Positions 54,301 through 64,000 of a DNA stretch of 64,000 nt are shown here, piece by piece. Position numbers and translations under genes: made by a program. The stretch's first letter is position 1. Each line of letters opens with the position of its first letter. The stretch comes from Hormiphora californensis (taxonomy: Eukaryota; Ctenophora; Tentaculata; Cydippida; Pleurobrachiidae). The notes under the pieces are model-generated. The model had not been told where the DNA came from. It did no database searches and saw only the letters and a list, made by a program, of their open reading frames with translations. The stretch is from assembly GCA_020137815.1 (NCBI GenBank), contig CM035356.1:1803406-1867405 (forward strand). Direction: 5' to 3'.

Positions 54301-56440
54301 CTGCAGAATTCCAGAAAACTGTCCTGTGGGAAACACCTGCCTGAAATCCGGTGTAGTCTACGAAGCACTAATCAAACACAGCAACGGGGTAGAACAGAAA
54401 TATGTGGGAATGACGGGTGGGTCATTCAAAACTAGGTTCAATGGTCACATAGCGACAATAAGACACGACAAAAACAGGACAGCGACAGAACTCTCCAAAC
54501 TAGTTTGGAGCCTCCATGACAGACAGATAACGTATGACATAACATGGCAGATCATCGCCAAAGCTCCACCATACCGCCCAGGCAACATCACCTGCTCTCT
54601 ATGCCTGGCCGAAAAGTTCGCAATATTAACGAGGAAAGGACTAATTAACAAGAAATGGGAGCTTCTTAACAAATGTCCCCACTGGAGAGGACACCTGGCA
54701 TCACTTCAACAAACGGTTTGATGAAGGAGTCGAAGATGAAGTTGAACGTTTTAAAATTTGCAAGTAATTTTTCTGACGATTGCGAAAGCATGAAACTCTG
54801 AGTAAACGATCTTGTATTACTTTGTAATCAGCTCCAGAATCTTGATCCTGTCGAGCGCTTTACCAGCAATCCCTTTATAAGCAAAGAAGGGTAGCTATAG
54901 GTGAATTTGGTAGGCCAGTCTTGTAACGATCTTAAAACTTACTTTGGCCCATTTTGTACCTGCCCAAAACCATCTCGGTACCATCTAACCTCAGGAGAGT
55001 CATCTCTGATCCCTTTTGAGGTAGTGTGGTGAGTTACACGCATCGGAATGATGCTCAGACATCCCTATGACAACTATGTGCACGCCAAATCGACAAATTA
55101 ACATTGATTTTCTGTGCAAAAAGTGGCTACCTCGCAAAATCATGTTTCTCGGCCCCAGATGTGAGATGGTCCACCTGAATGCGATTGATGGTCCTATGTG
55201 ATAAAGAAAGGTCTATTCTAGTGTTCTTAGGCCGATTGCAAGACTGTCCTTCATTGGCTTCTTCTCACGGTCATTGTTTTCTGTCAAAATTGTCTGCAGC
55301 GGCCGTTTTGAGTGAACTCTGTTTAAGGAGTGATAGCCCTAAAACGAAGGGTTCTATTCAAAAGTTAAAGGTCCCTGGAGCTCCCAGAGGATGCCCCCTA
55401 AGTCCCCAGCAGGTGAAATGAGCAGTCCATATCCTAATTTTAGCACAGGATTCGATTTAATGAGAAGGAAAAATTTCATGATCGAAATTTTGAAGATCGT
55501 AGTAAGACATACGTGTAAAGATTGTTCCATAGTTCCTGAACTATACTATCTTGAGAAATCCCCGACCTATAGCAATAGAGCCAAGGATGCCATGAATACC
55601 GTAGGACCGTTTGTTTTCTTTCAAATGATCAGTTTCTTGAAAAAACCACCAGGGGACAATATTTATGGAACAACCTAATATTAAAACCCTCTGGCTTTGT
55701 TCTAACCAATGGTAATCGAGCAGCCGATTTGTAATGGGGTAGTCAATATTAAAAAGTGAAAGTTTGGTTTCCAGTCGCATATATTTGACCTTTCCCATTT
55801 CTAGTAAATGACCATTGACCATTGACCAACCCCCCGCGTCCCCCCCCCCCCCCCCCAATCCCCATTCTCACTTACCCCATATCCCTTATCAGTTAAACCA
55901 TTAAGTCTAACCTCCTCCCTCTTATCACTACCCCCATCTCCCTCATATCAGTTATCACTAAGTTTCTGTCAGAGCATTGGAGCGCGCGAGAACTGTGGTC
56001 AGAGCATTGGCCTGACAGCTAAGTCTAACCCCCTCCCTAATATATTTCAGGCCCGGAAGTTACCAACAAACTACAACGAGGTCACCTTTACCTGGTTCAC
56101 CGTGTTCACAATTGACGTCATTATCATCTCCTTCCTCGCTGTCAACTTTACCACCAACACAGCCCACACTGGAGAGAAGGGGGCGGTTGAGCCGCTGTTC
56201 AGGATCCCCGAGGTGGTAGCTCTGATCACCACATTCAGCTCCTATCTCATCCTCTCAATGTTATTCCTGCAGAAAGTGTGGATTATTTATTTTAAACCGG
56301 GTCAGAACAAGATACATAACTTCCCCGAGTCACCCACTATTAAGATGAAGAGGTATAGGAAGGAGAGCACGAGGTTAGCTCCTGATCTTGTTAAGACGCC
56401 TTCCAGTGGAGCCGGGCTACTGGGACCCACTCCCATATAA
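39054..56440 (+). CDS. mGluR-like class C GPCR
   Basis: Exons recognised: 39054-39232, 39396-39493, 40157-40295, 42897-43045, 43619-43656 (tentative), 44166-44381, 44783-44993, 45212-45333, 46498-46568, 47411-47511, 47924-48066, 50899-50946, 51057-51270, 51383-51521 and 56051-56440. A signal peptide (MQGIIAALVLIMVTMVMG) precedes a Venus-flytrap domain with GLVGPVSTTQLRSIL, DRYPYFSR and ELGWNYIS. A nine-cysteine domain follows (CSSEC, CFHCKKCK, GTTCVKCDPDMEP). The seven-helix bundle begins GGGVLLSFAVVGLL, has KAANKELCYVIFLG and ends before a short tail. This order is that of metabotropic glutamate receptors. A segment between 43657 and 44165 did not resolve (phases do not join), so at least one exon is missing. 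In my hand alignment the glutamate-contacting Thr188 of mGlu1 is Val, so the ligand may not be glutamate. Confidence 0.88.
40960..41955 (-). CDS. Rhodopsin-like (class A) GPCR nested in the class C receptor intron
   Basis: A single open frame of 331 residues on the minus strand, wholly within the 40296-42896 intron of the class C receptor. Class A landmarks: GN at residues 32-33 (TM1), LAVSD at 60-64 (TM2), Cys91 and Cys169 for the TM3-ECL2 disulfide, Trp142 (TM4), Pro200 (TM5), TWIP at 237-240 (TM6) and NPFLY at 275-279 (TM7), then the helix-8 segment RRYREAVR. The DRY box at the end of TM3 is replaced by VKV (115-117). The ligand class cannot be told. A TTCAG acceptor-like site lies about 18 bases before the ATG, so a spliced 5' leader is possible. 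Confidence 0.93.
   Translation of the reverse strand: MSASLYRDTYSTLDRALLILWCATCLLLSISGNLLILLTSTIVIPTTKVDQFTTILLRNLAVSDIGYTLTRILPSLLSHVMYGWALGDEVCKVEAYMYLVPVFASMWLILLLSLVKVFVCLFPLSVVDINTRTATILCGVVWVVSSLPSFIAIATSVPTQVNMEIEVVCEQVPNKTIPFHYLFGILTNLEMWVPSLLIIPCNITLWQLASRYTRSHNMSNRRAITTVLSISILFTITWIPTLVEDAWRFFGDEESIPLWFNKAHLNFYFISAFGNPFLYAFINRRYREAVRNQIALASISTEGIIKKITVKAGRSVTSGNTTEVNSDQGGG
42612..42717. repeat. Short inverted repeat in class C receptor intron 3
   Basis: CTCTGTCGAGGCTATATAAA with GGGGGCTC is mirrored at the right end by GAGCCCCC and ATATAGCCTCGACAGAG, with about 45 bp between. It resembles a very small MITE; no target duplication was found. Confidence 0.7.
46595..46626. mobile_element. 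Minimal 32-bp pogo-like element (two ends back to back)
   Basis: CAGTCGGACCCCGATTTACC followed directly by GGGGTCCGACTG, flanked by TA on both sides. It is two terminal repeats with almost no interior, the same end sequence as the element at 12864. It lies 27 bp after the donor of class C receptor exon 46498-46568. Confidence 0.7.
46639..46912. mobile_element. 274-bp perfect palindrome with pogo-like TA-flanked ends
   Basis: Two 137-base arms are exact reverse complements with no spacer; the axis is between 46775 and 46776 in GGATTCGAATCC. The ends read TA-CAGTCGATGGGGG and its inverse, so the element proper is 46643-46908 with TA duplications. I compared the arms base by base and saw no mismatch. 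It lies in the class C receptor intron between exons 46498-46568 and 47411-47511. Confidence 0.9.
47705..47923. repeat. 33-bp minisatellite containing splice-acceptor-like units
   Basis: About 6.6 copies of a 33-bp unit with CCACCTTCCCTCCAGCCAT and TCTTACCAAC. Every unit has a pyrimidine tract ending in CCAG. The last partial unit CCTTCCTTCCTCCAG is the actual 3' splice site of the exon (47924) that encodes the start of the receptor's seven-helix domain. Confidence 0.92.
48766..48976. repeat. (CT)n microsatellite
   Basis: About 210 bp of CT with CACT and TTTT interruptions in the long intron 48067-50898 of the class C receptor. Confidence 0.96.
49925..50022. repeat. 98-bp near-perfect palindrome
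   Basis: Symmetric about 49973/49974 (CAATTG); arms share TCGTTTATTAAGATAAAAT and AGAATAACGAAGAATC. A few mismatches lie mid-arm. It is in class C receptor intron 48067-50898. Confidence 0.85.
51289..51380. repeat. (CT)n microsatellite serving as polypyrimidine tract
   Basis: About 90 bp of CT filling most of a 112-bp intron and running straight into TTCAG, the acceptor of receptor exon 51383-51521. Confidence 0.95.
52071..52160. repeat. 90-bp near-perfect palindrome
   Basis: AGTCTAAGAGCCTATATGAT and AGATTAGCTCTCGAT-type arms mirror around GATGCATC, with one 2-base indel. It is in the 51522-56050 intron of the class C receptor. Confidence 0.85.
52667..53273 (-). pseudogene. Inverted second copy of the retroelement 3' part (GIY-YIG domain)
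   Basis: A head-to-head inverted copy of 54216-54826, encoding the linker and GIY-YIG endonuclease region only (residues from DGIVKSHNK to the stop). The open frame is intact and differs from the forward copy by a single residue near the end (HRRG against HWRG). It lacks any reverse transcriptase sequence, so it is a structural rearrangement product, not an independent gene. Confidence 0.85.
53274..54899 (+). mobile_element. Penelope-like retroelement: 5'-truncated reverse transcriptase plus GIY-YIG nuclease
   Basis: The open frame runs to the stop at 54719-54721; the apparent upstream start at 53252 lies in the inverted copy and is chimeric. The reverse transcriptase has FDICEFYPSIS (motif A) and YRDDGLIYV (catalytic DD). 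A cysteine-rich linker follows (CNCRIPENCPVGNTC), then a GIY-YIG endonuclease (VVYEALIK, YVGMTGGSFKTRFNGH, ATELSKLVWSLHD). RT plus GIY-YIG in one chain is the Penelope-like layout. The N-terminal RT motifs are missing. A 15-bp direct repeat AGAAGGGTAGCTATA at 52654-52668 and 54885-54899 is the likely target duplication enclosing both copies. Confidence 0.88.
55965..56019. repeat. Paired TCAGAGCATTGG motif element
   Basis: CTGTCAGAGCATTGG, then GAGAACTGTGGTCAGAGC and ATTGGCCTGACAGCT. It is the clearest of several copies; others lie at 38857-38933, 39509-39528, 51551-51616 and 62720-62753. This copy is about 30 bp before the final receptor acceptor at 56050. Confidence 0.75.
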
Positions 56441-56798
56441 TAGACTGTGAGGCATTAGCGGGGCTACTGCCCCCACTCCCATATAATATACTGTGAGGCA
56501 TTAGCGGGGTTACTGGGATGAGACTCAATATTTTAGACCCATATGCTCTTAACTATAGAAGTTAGAACTCTGAACTGTTTAATCTTATAATCTCGTGTTT
56601 TGGTGGAGTTGTGATTGAGTGCAATGGAAGGACGTCTGAAGCTTTCGGTCTTGGGGACGGGAAGTCGCTACAAGGAACAAGGGGGTGTGAAGAGATAAAT
56701 TTCAAAACGTGATGTTTTACCTTTTTATTCTTTTTTGAGACCGTTTGTTTTATTTGTACAATGTTTAAGATGGCCGCTTTTCCTTCAAGGAATGAAAA
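56441..56798. other. 3' flank of the class C receptor
   Basis: The segment GGGCTACTGCCCCCACTCCC with ATATAATA...GGCATTAGCGGG follows the stop as a short direct repeat of the end of the coding exon (56410-56505). No AATAAA signal was seen close to the stop. Confidence 0.6.
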
Positions 56799-56962
<164 letters not shown>

Positions 56963-57125
56963 GGTCATCACACAGTATATGGCGGAATATGGTACTCAAT
57001 TAGCGCCAAACAATCAGTTAATTTGCGCAATTATACACACTATTCACTACCTCTAATTTCCCTGCCATGTATTGTTCGGGTATGCTGCCAGCATCCTGCT
57101 GATCCTGCTTTTTGGGTCCAAATAA

Positions 57126-58252
57126 GGGGGGGGGGGTGACACGTAACACTTTGTAACACTTTGTAACATGTGCAGAAAACTTTTTGTGCACGTTACATGT
57201 TACAAAGTGTTACAAAGTGTTACATAGTGTTACAAAGTGTTACATAGTGTTACAAAGTGTTACATAGTGTTACAAAGTGTTACATAGTGTTACAAAGTGT
57301 TACATAGTGTTACAAAGTGTTACAAAGTGTTACAAAGTGTTACATAGTGTTACAAAGAGTTACAAAGTGTTACAAAGTGTCACAAAGTGTTACATAGTGT
57401 CACAAAGTGTTACATAGTGTCACAAAGTGTTACAAATTGTTACAAAAACACAAGGTTTTGTAGCGAAGCAAATTTTCAATCTTTGACCAAAAAATTGATT
57501 TTGGAAAAATGTTATTTCTTTTTCCAACAGAAACGTTGTATATCATCTTATTAAGTACAAAGAATCGATTACCAATGAAAAAAGTCGATTGGGTCACAAC
57601 TCACAGGTGACTCAGCACATTGGGGGCCTCTGAGAGGCACAATACTTCTAATATCACTCTAAAACTTTACCGTTGTCTAAAGTTCATATTTTTCTTTACC
57701 AAATGGACTATTTCAGCCCTGATTTCCACAGTCGATGACATCGGAGGCTCAAAACATCCGCAAATTAGTAAAAAAGTGTATGTTTTAACCCTAGAAATGA
57801 TTTAAAACTTTTAGATGTGTTCTAGAAAGACACCAAAGTCGTTCAAATTACTTATTCACCAACCGTTGAAAATTTGCTTCGCTACAAATCCTTGTGTTTT
57901 TGTAACAATTTGTAACACTTTGTAACAATTTGTAACACTTTGTAACAATTTGTAACACTTTGTAACACTATGTAACACTTTGTAACACTATGTAACACTT
58001 TGTAACACTATGTAACACTTTGTAACACTATGTAACACTTTGTAACACTATGTAACACTTTGTAACACTATGTAACACTTTGTAACACTATGTAACACTT
58101 TGTAACACTATGTAACACTATGTAACACTTTGTAACACTATGTAACACTTTGTAACACTATGTAACACTTTGTAACATGTGCAGAAAACTTTTTGTGCAC
58201 GTTACATGTTACAAAGTGTTACAAAGTGTTACGTGTCACCCCCCCCCCCCCC
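57126..58252. mobile_element. G-tipped fold-back element with 10-bp GTTACAAAGT satellite arms
   Basis: 1.13 kb from an 11-G run plus TGACACGTAACACTTTG to the inverse ending in 14 C. Both ends carry the same TGTGCAGAAAACTTTTTGTG block. Each arm is a long tandem array of 10-bp units alternating TTACAAAGTG and TTACATAGTG (about 57200-57440 and, inverted, about 57903-58170). The core holds TTTGTAGCGAAGCAAATTTT and its inverse GAAAATTTGCTTCGCTAC. No exact target duplication: the flanks CCAAATAA and TCATTTGG are instead inverted. Confidence 0.87.
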
Positions 58253-58727
58253 TCATTTGGAGCTTCCTGCAAATTGTACATTTCCTGATTAAGTACACAC
58301 AAAACGCGGTATAATAATGTATTTGCGCGCGAAGAACCCTACTTTAAAATGCCCGCGTGTTACGACAATGTAGTCTCTATCTGCAGTAGTCTGTCCACTG
58401 TCCAGGCTTGGTCAACTTTGTCTAGCTCGACCCCCTTTTCGCGAGCTCCGAAAGGTCCAATTTTATTTGTGTGGCTCACACCGCCATTTTATTTCATAAA
58501 ATGACGCGTGTCATGGACCGTGTAGGGTGTTACTGAAAATGTGGGCAGAGGTTTACCCCTACTTTTGCGAGAATGGATATAATAACCTGCCTTGATTGGA
58601 CTGTTGAGAGGGTCAGGGCTGTTTCGATGGCACAGCAGCCAGGGTCGGGCCCTATATGCGATGTTAAATCAGAAGCTGTCTGGTTCTGAAACCTCAGTGT
58701 TTCGCACTGGGGCACTGGGCGCCCTTA

Positions 58728-59814
58728 TAGTGGGAGACACTATCATGGTACGCGCAAAAAAATGTGCACCACACCAATTTGGATTTTTAAAATCACACAA
58801 AAAAAGTTTTTCAAGATCGACTTTTCACGTTTTGGCTCATAACTCCTGTTCCTGATAGGAGAACACGGTCGCTTGTAGTGGGAAAACGGTAATGGAAAAC
58901 GAAGATACAGTAAGACGACGCGCAACCGTGGCCAATCAGGGCGCTAATACGTGCTGAACACATGCAATTTTTGCCGTGCGTTATGCAACGTGCGCGTCTC
59001 CTTAGGCACCAGTTAGAGATTCCCAGGCATCAGTTCCCAAGCTCGGCAGTTCCCAAGCTCGGGAAGCAAGTGAGTGCTGACGGTGCGCGTGAGTACTACT
59101 TTCCATTCAGTTTACGTGACGCGCAGCAATGTCACATGGTTCACACAGAACCATCTGCGTGCCCGGGCATCATGATGGCCGGGCATGCAGGAACGCGCCG
59201 TGCCCTGATGCCTGGGAGCGTCCCCCGGATATCAGGGTAGCAATCTGTAACTTGTGCGTTACTGTATTTCTATTACGGTAAGGCACCAGTTAGAGATTCC
59301 CAGGCATCAGTTCCCAAGCTCGGCAGTTCCCAAGCTCGGGAAGCAAGTGAGTGCTGACGGTGCGCGTGAGTACTACTTTCCATTCAGTTTACGTGACGCG
59401 CAGCAATGTCACATGGTTCACACAGAACCATCTGCGTGCCCGGGCATCATGATGGCCGGGCATGCAGGAACGCGCCGTGCCCTGATGCCTGGGAGCGTCC
59501 CCCGGATATCAGGGTAGCAATCTGTAACTTGTGCGTAATACGACTACAAGCAGCACTGTAAAGACTTACCCTTCGCCATTCGGTGGGGCTTGAAATTCCC
59601 TTTGATCATATCTCCGGTTCCTGATGAGCTACAGAAATCATTTGGGTACCATTGGAAAGGGAATTTCAAGGCCCATTGAATGGCAAAGGTTTGAAATCTT
59701 TATCTCATCAGGAACAGGAGTTATGAGCTAAAACGTGAATAGTCCAGTTTAAAAAAAACCCCAAATTGGTATGGCACACATTTTTTGCGCGTACCACGCT
59801 AGTGTCTCCCACTA
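58728..59814. mobile_element. Fold-back element with TAGTGGGAGACACTA ends and a duplicated core
   Basis: The left end TAGTGGGAGACACTATCATG continues through GGTACGCGCAAAAAAATGTG. The right end mirrors this (TTTTTTGCGCGTACCACGCT, then AGTGTCTCCCACTA). Arms extend inward through CCAATTTGGATTTTT and GTTTTGGCTCATAACTCCTG. No target duplication was identified. Confidence 0.75.
59004..59536. repeat. Two identical 256-bp tandem copies
   Basis: 59004-59259 and 59281-59536 both start AGGCACCAGTTAGAGATTCC and end AACTTGTGCGT, with 21 bp between. I saw no mismatch, so the duplication is recent. It lies inside the fold-back element at 58728-59814. Each unit holds an 80-codon open frame of unknown meaning. 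Confidence 0.92.
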
Positions 59815-60115
59815 GTAGCCATTTAGTAGCCATTAGCTGTCGTCCGAGAGGGTCCCGGACATCGTTTCTTAAGGATGGTGACGAAATTAACCTACCTTGC
59901 AGGCACGTTAAAACCTGCCTTACTACCGCGATACTACGAGGGGTAATTTCGTTACCTTGTTTTGTTCAAACGGAGAAGGAGGGTCGAACAAGGCAATCGT
60001 TACCAACGGGGAGGTTGACTAATCGCACTTGTTGGAGGAGAGAGAAAGGGAGAAAAGAAGGGGGAGAATAATAGAATAAAAAAGCCGAATCCTCCATCCG
60101 GAGGATTGGGATCGA

Positions 60116-60346
<231 letters not shown>

Positions 60347-60669
60347 CTGTCACCATTTCATCCCAGTTCCCACGCAATACCGGTAATCGTCGATCTGGCG
60401 TTGGTACAAGTGCAGTTTTTTTTTCTAGTTTCTATGTTTAGAGAGCGATTAGATAGAAAGGTGTGGTACGTTTCTTGCATTGCCTTACTCTCGTTTTTTA
60501 AGAAACTTTTTTATAAGCAACTTTTCAAATGTAAATCACACAATTCAGAGACACCACAACAAAATAGAACACTCCTAACTTGTTTCGTTTCTTGATAAAG
60601 GATAAATTCTTTTTGTTTTTGGATTGCTTACACCTGTAGTTTCCTAGAAAAAAAGTTTCTTATTTAAAA

Positions 60670-61503
60670 GGGGGGGGGGCGACATGTTAATTGTTAATAA
60701 ATCACCTCTTTTTTTCGATTTTGTTAATTAACGTTAATTAACAAAATTAACAAAGTTAACAAATCAGCAAAAACTGTTCTTATTGGTTGATAATACGACT
60801 TTAACTGGTTTAATTTTATAGTTTAATGACTTTTCTAACACATATATTATATAAACCCAAACAAGGCCTCTTCCGATAACCAAAGTCCGACATACATGTT
60901 TTTTGGCTCAAAATCGATAAAATCCAAAAGTTACAAATATTTCAATTTAGCGTATAAAATCTCACTTTAACGTGATTTTTTCATCGATAATCGATTCTTT
61001 GAACGAAAGAAGATGATGTACAACGTTTCTGTCGGAAAAAGAAACAAAATATTTCCAAAATCAATTTTTTGGTCAAAAATTGAAAATTTGCTTCGCTACA
61101 AATCCTTGTGTTTTTTTAGAAAAATTGATTTTTGGGATATTTTTGTTTTATGGTAAATTCATGAGTCTCAATTAGTTTTTAGGGTTTAAAAAAGGTGGAT
61201 TAGGGTCAATTGACTTCAATTGCGGTTTAGTTTGGCTAGTTTTTATTAAAATTTACACAATGGAACAAATCGCTGTAGAAAAGCCGTAGTAGAGGTTAGT
61301 AGGAGTGTGCAAATCGTGCAAAAGGAACAACTTTGCTCGCAGAACAAGTGTTAAATACCAAAAACACGCGCTAAAGGTGATTTAGATGGCATAAATGGCA
61401 TTTGTTAACGTTTGTTAACTTTTTGTTAATTTTGTTAATAAATCACCTGTTTTCTCAATGTTAATATTAACAAAGTTAACAAAATTAACATGTCGCACCC
61501 CCC
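60670..61503. mobile_element. G-tipped fold-back element with GTTAAC-rich ends, 8-bp TSD
   Basis: 834 bp from 10 G plus CGACATGTTAATTG to AATTAACATGTCGCACCCCCC. The exact 8-bp duplication ATTTAAAA lies at 60662-60669 and 61504-61511. Both ends carry AATAAATCACCT and GTTAACAAA-type repeats. About 130 bp of the core (60987-61117) is homologous to the core of the element at 57126-58252, including AATTTGCTTCGCTACAAATC. No coding capacity; hAT-like by duplication length. Confidence 0.9.
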
Positions 61504-61699
61504 ATTTAAAAGTTTCTTGAAATATGCGAGCTTAATTAAAACGAGAGTAATGTGTGTCATTTTCCCAAAAAATATTTTGGTTGGTTGGTTGGTGAGAGCG
61601 GTTGGTACAGTTTGGAGCCCTTGTTGTAGGCTCACGATGCGACCATGAGAGGCTTCCCGGGATGGGATTTGCCACCGCTGGGGGTTGTTTAAAGGTTGA

Positions 61700-62568
61700 C
61701 ACGGTGTCCCTTAAGGAGGTGAAACCTCGGCTAGATAAAGTTTTTTGGAGACCGGACCTAGGTTACGTATTTTTGACAATTTCTGACAATTTCAAACAAA
61801 TGCTGTCCACAGGGGACTAAGTTGGTGCACTGGAGGTGACATTTTATTCGTATTGCATTTTTAGACAGATTTGCTGTTTTTCAGGGCTTTTAGAGGGTGT
61901 TTTCAAGGCAAATATAAGCACTTTTATTTTGGCTATAGCTTCTAAACGAAATAAGTTAGACGATTCCCGTTTTTTGCATCACATTGGCATTTGTCTGAGC
62001 TTCATTTTCATGTATGAAGATGTATCTTTTTCGAAATCTTATCTGGATTAGGGTTTGTTGAAGTAGGGGTATTTCCAAAATCCACTGTACCAGTTTTTCA
62101 GCTGTAACTCCTCAACGCCTGCATGAAATGGAATGTCGTAAAAACCAGGTTGTTTGCCTTGAGAAGACGCAAATTTTGGTGTATAATAAATCTTCTTTTG
62201 GTCCACAACTGTGGCCACAGGAGCCAAAAACGTATTTGCAGAGTATACATCTTTGATGGGCCACAGTAAAGAGAGCTTTTGACCAAATCACACAAACCCG
62301 GGACCAATTTGTAGCAAATCGATTGTATTTTATTAGTCTAGAAGCACAAGATCATATCTTGTAAGGAAATATTTTTTAAATCTCTAGAAAGCGTAAAAAG
62401 TCGAAAATCGCTGAAAAATGACAGTTTTTGCCGTTTTACGCAAAAACCGCTACGTTTTCGATTTTAATTTTATGTTTTTCGGATTCCTCGGTCAAAAATA
62501 CGTAACCTAGGTCCGGTCTCCAAAAAACTTTATCTAGCCAAGGTTTCACCTCCTTAAGGGACACCGTG
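61700..62568. mobile_element. 869-bp fold-back element with CAC...GTG ends and TTGA duplication
   Basis: The end CACGGTGTCCCTTAAGGAGG is mirrored by CCTCCTTAAGGGACACCGTG. Arms continue for about 85 bp through GTCCGGTCTCCAAAAAACTT and TACGTATTTTTGAC. TTGA flanks it at 61696-61699 and 62569-62572. CAC termini with a 4-bp duplication fit Chapaev-like elements (family knowledge, tentative). No transposase is encoded. Confidence 0.75.
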
Positions 62569-63059
62569 TTGACAAGATACCTAAAACTTTTCGTATATCG
62601 TCTTATTTTGATTTATCATTAATTTTCAGTATTTTTTCAGAATTTTTTGTCGGCTAAAAATATGTGCAAAATAAGGGGTCTACTGATAAACTGATCAAAT
62701 TTGTTCTACACGCGGAGCACGCGAGAACTGTGGTCAGAGCATTGGCCTGACAGCTGATAAACGAGAGGCGCAATTTAAAAATTGATACCGTAATATCTCC
62801 GGTTCCTGATGAGATACAGAAACCGTTTTGGTAGTACTACGGTATAGCCATTAGCCACTGAGCAGCAAGCTACTGTCGGCACCGTTATAATGATAATAGG
62901 TAATAATATGGAAAGACACGGAGGAAGACTCAGATGTTCAGTACCATCGTTTTGCCTAGCCTCCGGATATAATAAGAGATTTTGAAAAGTGTAAGATTTC
63001 AGCGTGAGATTGGGAAGAGGGTCAGAACTATGGAAGGGATTTTGGCTGGCTCTAGATCC

Positions 63060-63455
63060 CTATATCCTGGGGAGTAGAACGGGATACCGGCCAGTGGTCA
63101 CGACCGACTGCAGACGACCGTCTGAGCCGACCGACACGGATACGTGTGTAGGAGCACGTGAAGCAATTAAATTATTGCCTTCTTCGTTCTTCGATCCATC
63201 TGTGTAGCATTGTATTAGAGAGGCTTTTTCCATCTCTGCTTCTGCTTCTTGCGTGTAATCGTTCATCATTTCTGGTAGGAATGTTGAGAAGTCCGAGTCT
63301 AGATTTAGTTTCGGTTTGATTGTATCTACTTGTCCTTTTCCTAAACATTTACTAATTATGTCGTCATCTATGATTGAGTGGCCGTTGTGTTTCCTCATCT
63401 CTTTGGTCCATTGCCCCTCATTTCGTAGTTTCGTTATGTTTTTTGTCGCTACCAT
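63060..63455 (-). pseudogene. LINE fragment, RNase H start
   Basis: A 131-codon open frame whose centre reads SLIQCYTDGSKNEEG, the first catalytic-aspartate motif (YTDGSK) of RNase H domains at the end of many non-LTR retrotransposon polyproteins. The preceding residues (KHNGHSIIDDDII, acidic) would be the linker after the reverse transcriptase. The rest of RNase H is absent and the frame then diverges, so it is a truncated fragment. Host RNase H is less likely given the isolated context. Confidence 0.6.
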
Positions 63456-63459
63456 TTTG

Positions 63460-64000
63460 AGGTGCTCAACTATGTCGATGCTGCTAAAAATATTTTGTAC
63501 TTATTATCGTGGTAATATTCGGACTAAGGGAAGATCTAGGTATTAAGCAATTAAAACTTTCTAATTGCTTAGAGAGCCTCTCTTGTTGAGATATGTGCTC
63601 TAGCTGGTACCCGTTTTAGAGAGCCTCTCGAGAGGCGACGGTCGTCGCAGACAATTTTCCCTATTTGGCACGTGTCTCCCTGGCGACGACATGGCACATG
63701 AACCCTACGCACATGTAACCAGAATGATGGTTCTCCCATCATTATCCCTTTTTTCGTATTACTTGAATCAATATAAAGAGTTATATGTCGACCACTTTAA
63801 GTGGTTTTATAGCAGCTACTCCAAGAAAATTAATTGGCATTTTCCCCTTGTTCCTTGCGTAAATTGTTTTAGAATTCGGACTAAAATACGATAATATCTA
63901 CACCAACATTGCATTATTCATGCTAGCTTGCGAATGAGCCTTAACTGGCTGGAAGTTACTGAGAACAATTTAGTTTTACGATCTAGAAGTATGATTTCAT
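63460..64000. other. No gene found
   Basis: Contains a short direct repeat of TTAGAGAGCCTCTC (about 63569 and 63616) next to a self-complementary CTCGAG. An open frame near 63691-63894 has no recognised domain. Confidence 0.4.

Larger units (their letters stand above)
52518..55678. mobile_element. mariner-like element with long inverted ends, interrupted by a retroelement
   Basis: The ends TTAGGTTGTTCCATAAATAT and the inverse (…GGAACAACCTAA) continue as near-identical inverted repeats of about 125 bp through GTCGGGGATT. TA lies on each side (52516-52517, 55679-55680). The TTAGGTTG start, TA duplication and position are mariner-like (family knowledge). Without the inserted retroelement it would be about 0.93 kb; I found no transposase DDE/DDD frame, so it is probably non-autonomous. 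It sits in the last intron of the class C receptor. Confidence 0.75.

Noticed and set aside
57200-58170. CRISPR-like or regulatory repeat array
   Set aside because: Units are contiguous 10-bp repeats without spacers in a eukaryotic genome; they are arms of a fold-back element.

Overview
This is eukaryotic nuclear DNA, almost certainly from an animal: genes are split by many short GT-AG introns, and they encode a PFTAIRE-type cyclin-dependent kinase, an SLC22-like carrier, DUSP11-type RNA phosphatases, TMEM208, the Pol III factor BRF1, an mGluR-like class C GPCR and a rhodopsin-like GPCR. The compact genes, divergent receptors and heavy load of (CT)n microsatellites and fold-back elements suggest a non-bilaterian such as a sponge. 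That placement is inference; no diagnostic marker is present.

Layout. 1-6.6 kb: five exons of a CDK14-like kinase on the minus strand, whose catalytic C-terminal half lies beyond the left edge. 6.6-19.2 kb: no gene I can support, only (CT)n/(GA)n tracts, a diverged direct duplication, pogo-like and G-tipped fold-back elements. 19.2-21.0 kb: the last three exons of an SLC22-like major facilitator on the minus strand. 21-25 kb: repeats, a small fold-back element and one DEG/ENaC-like exon. 25.06-36.11 kb: four tightly packed plus-strand genes, namely a DUSP11-like paralogue whose catalytic arginine is replaced, an intact DUSP11-like gene, TMEM208 and BRF1 (14 exons). 39.05-56.44 kb: an mGluR-like class C GPCR with at least 16 exons. 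Its introns hold an antisense rhodopsin-like GPCR gene, several palindromes, a splice-acceptor-bearing minisatellite and a mariner-like element that itself contains a rearranged Penelope-like retroelement. 56.4-64 kb: a dense cluster of fold-back elements and a LINE RNase H fragment.

Functional links. BRF1 (TFIIIB subunit that starts Pol III transcription) sits about 1.6 kb downstream of an intact DUSP11-like gene; DUSP11 enzymes trim 5' triphosphates, notably from Pol III transcripts. The most unusual structure is a family of G-run-tipped fold-back elements, three with exact 8-bp target duplications. Several carry subterminal arrays of different 10-bp repeats, and two share a core while carrying unrelated arrays. 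All gene models were built by eye from splice signals and protein similarity; no searches were run.
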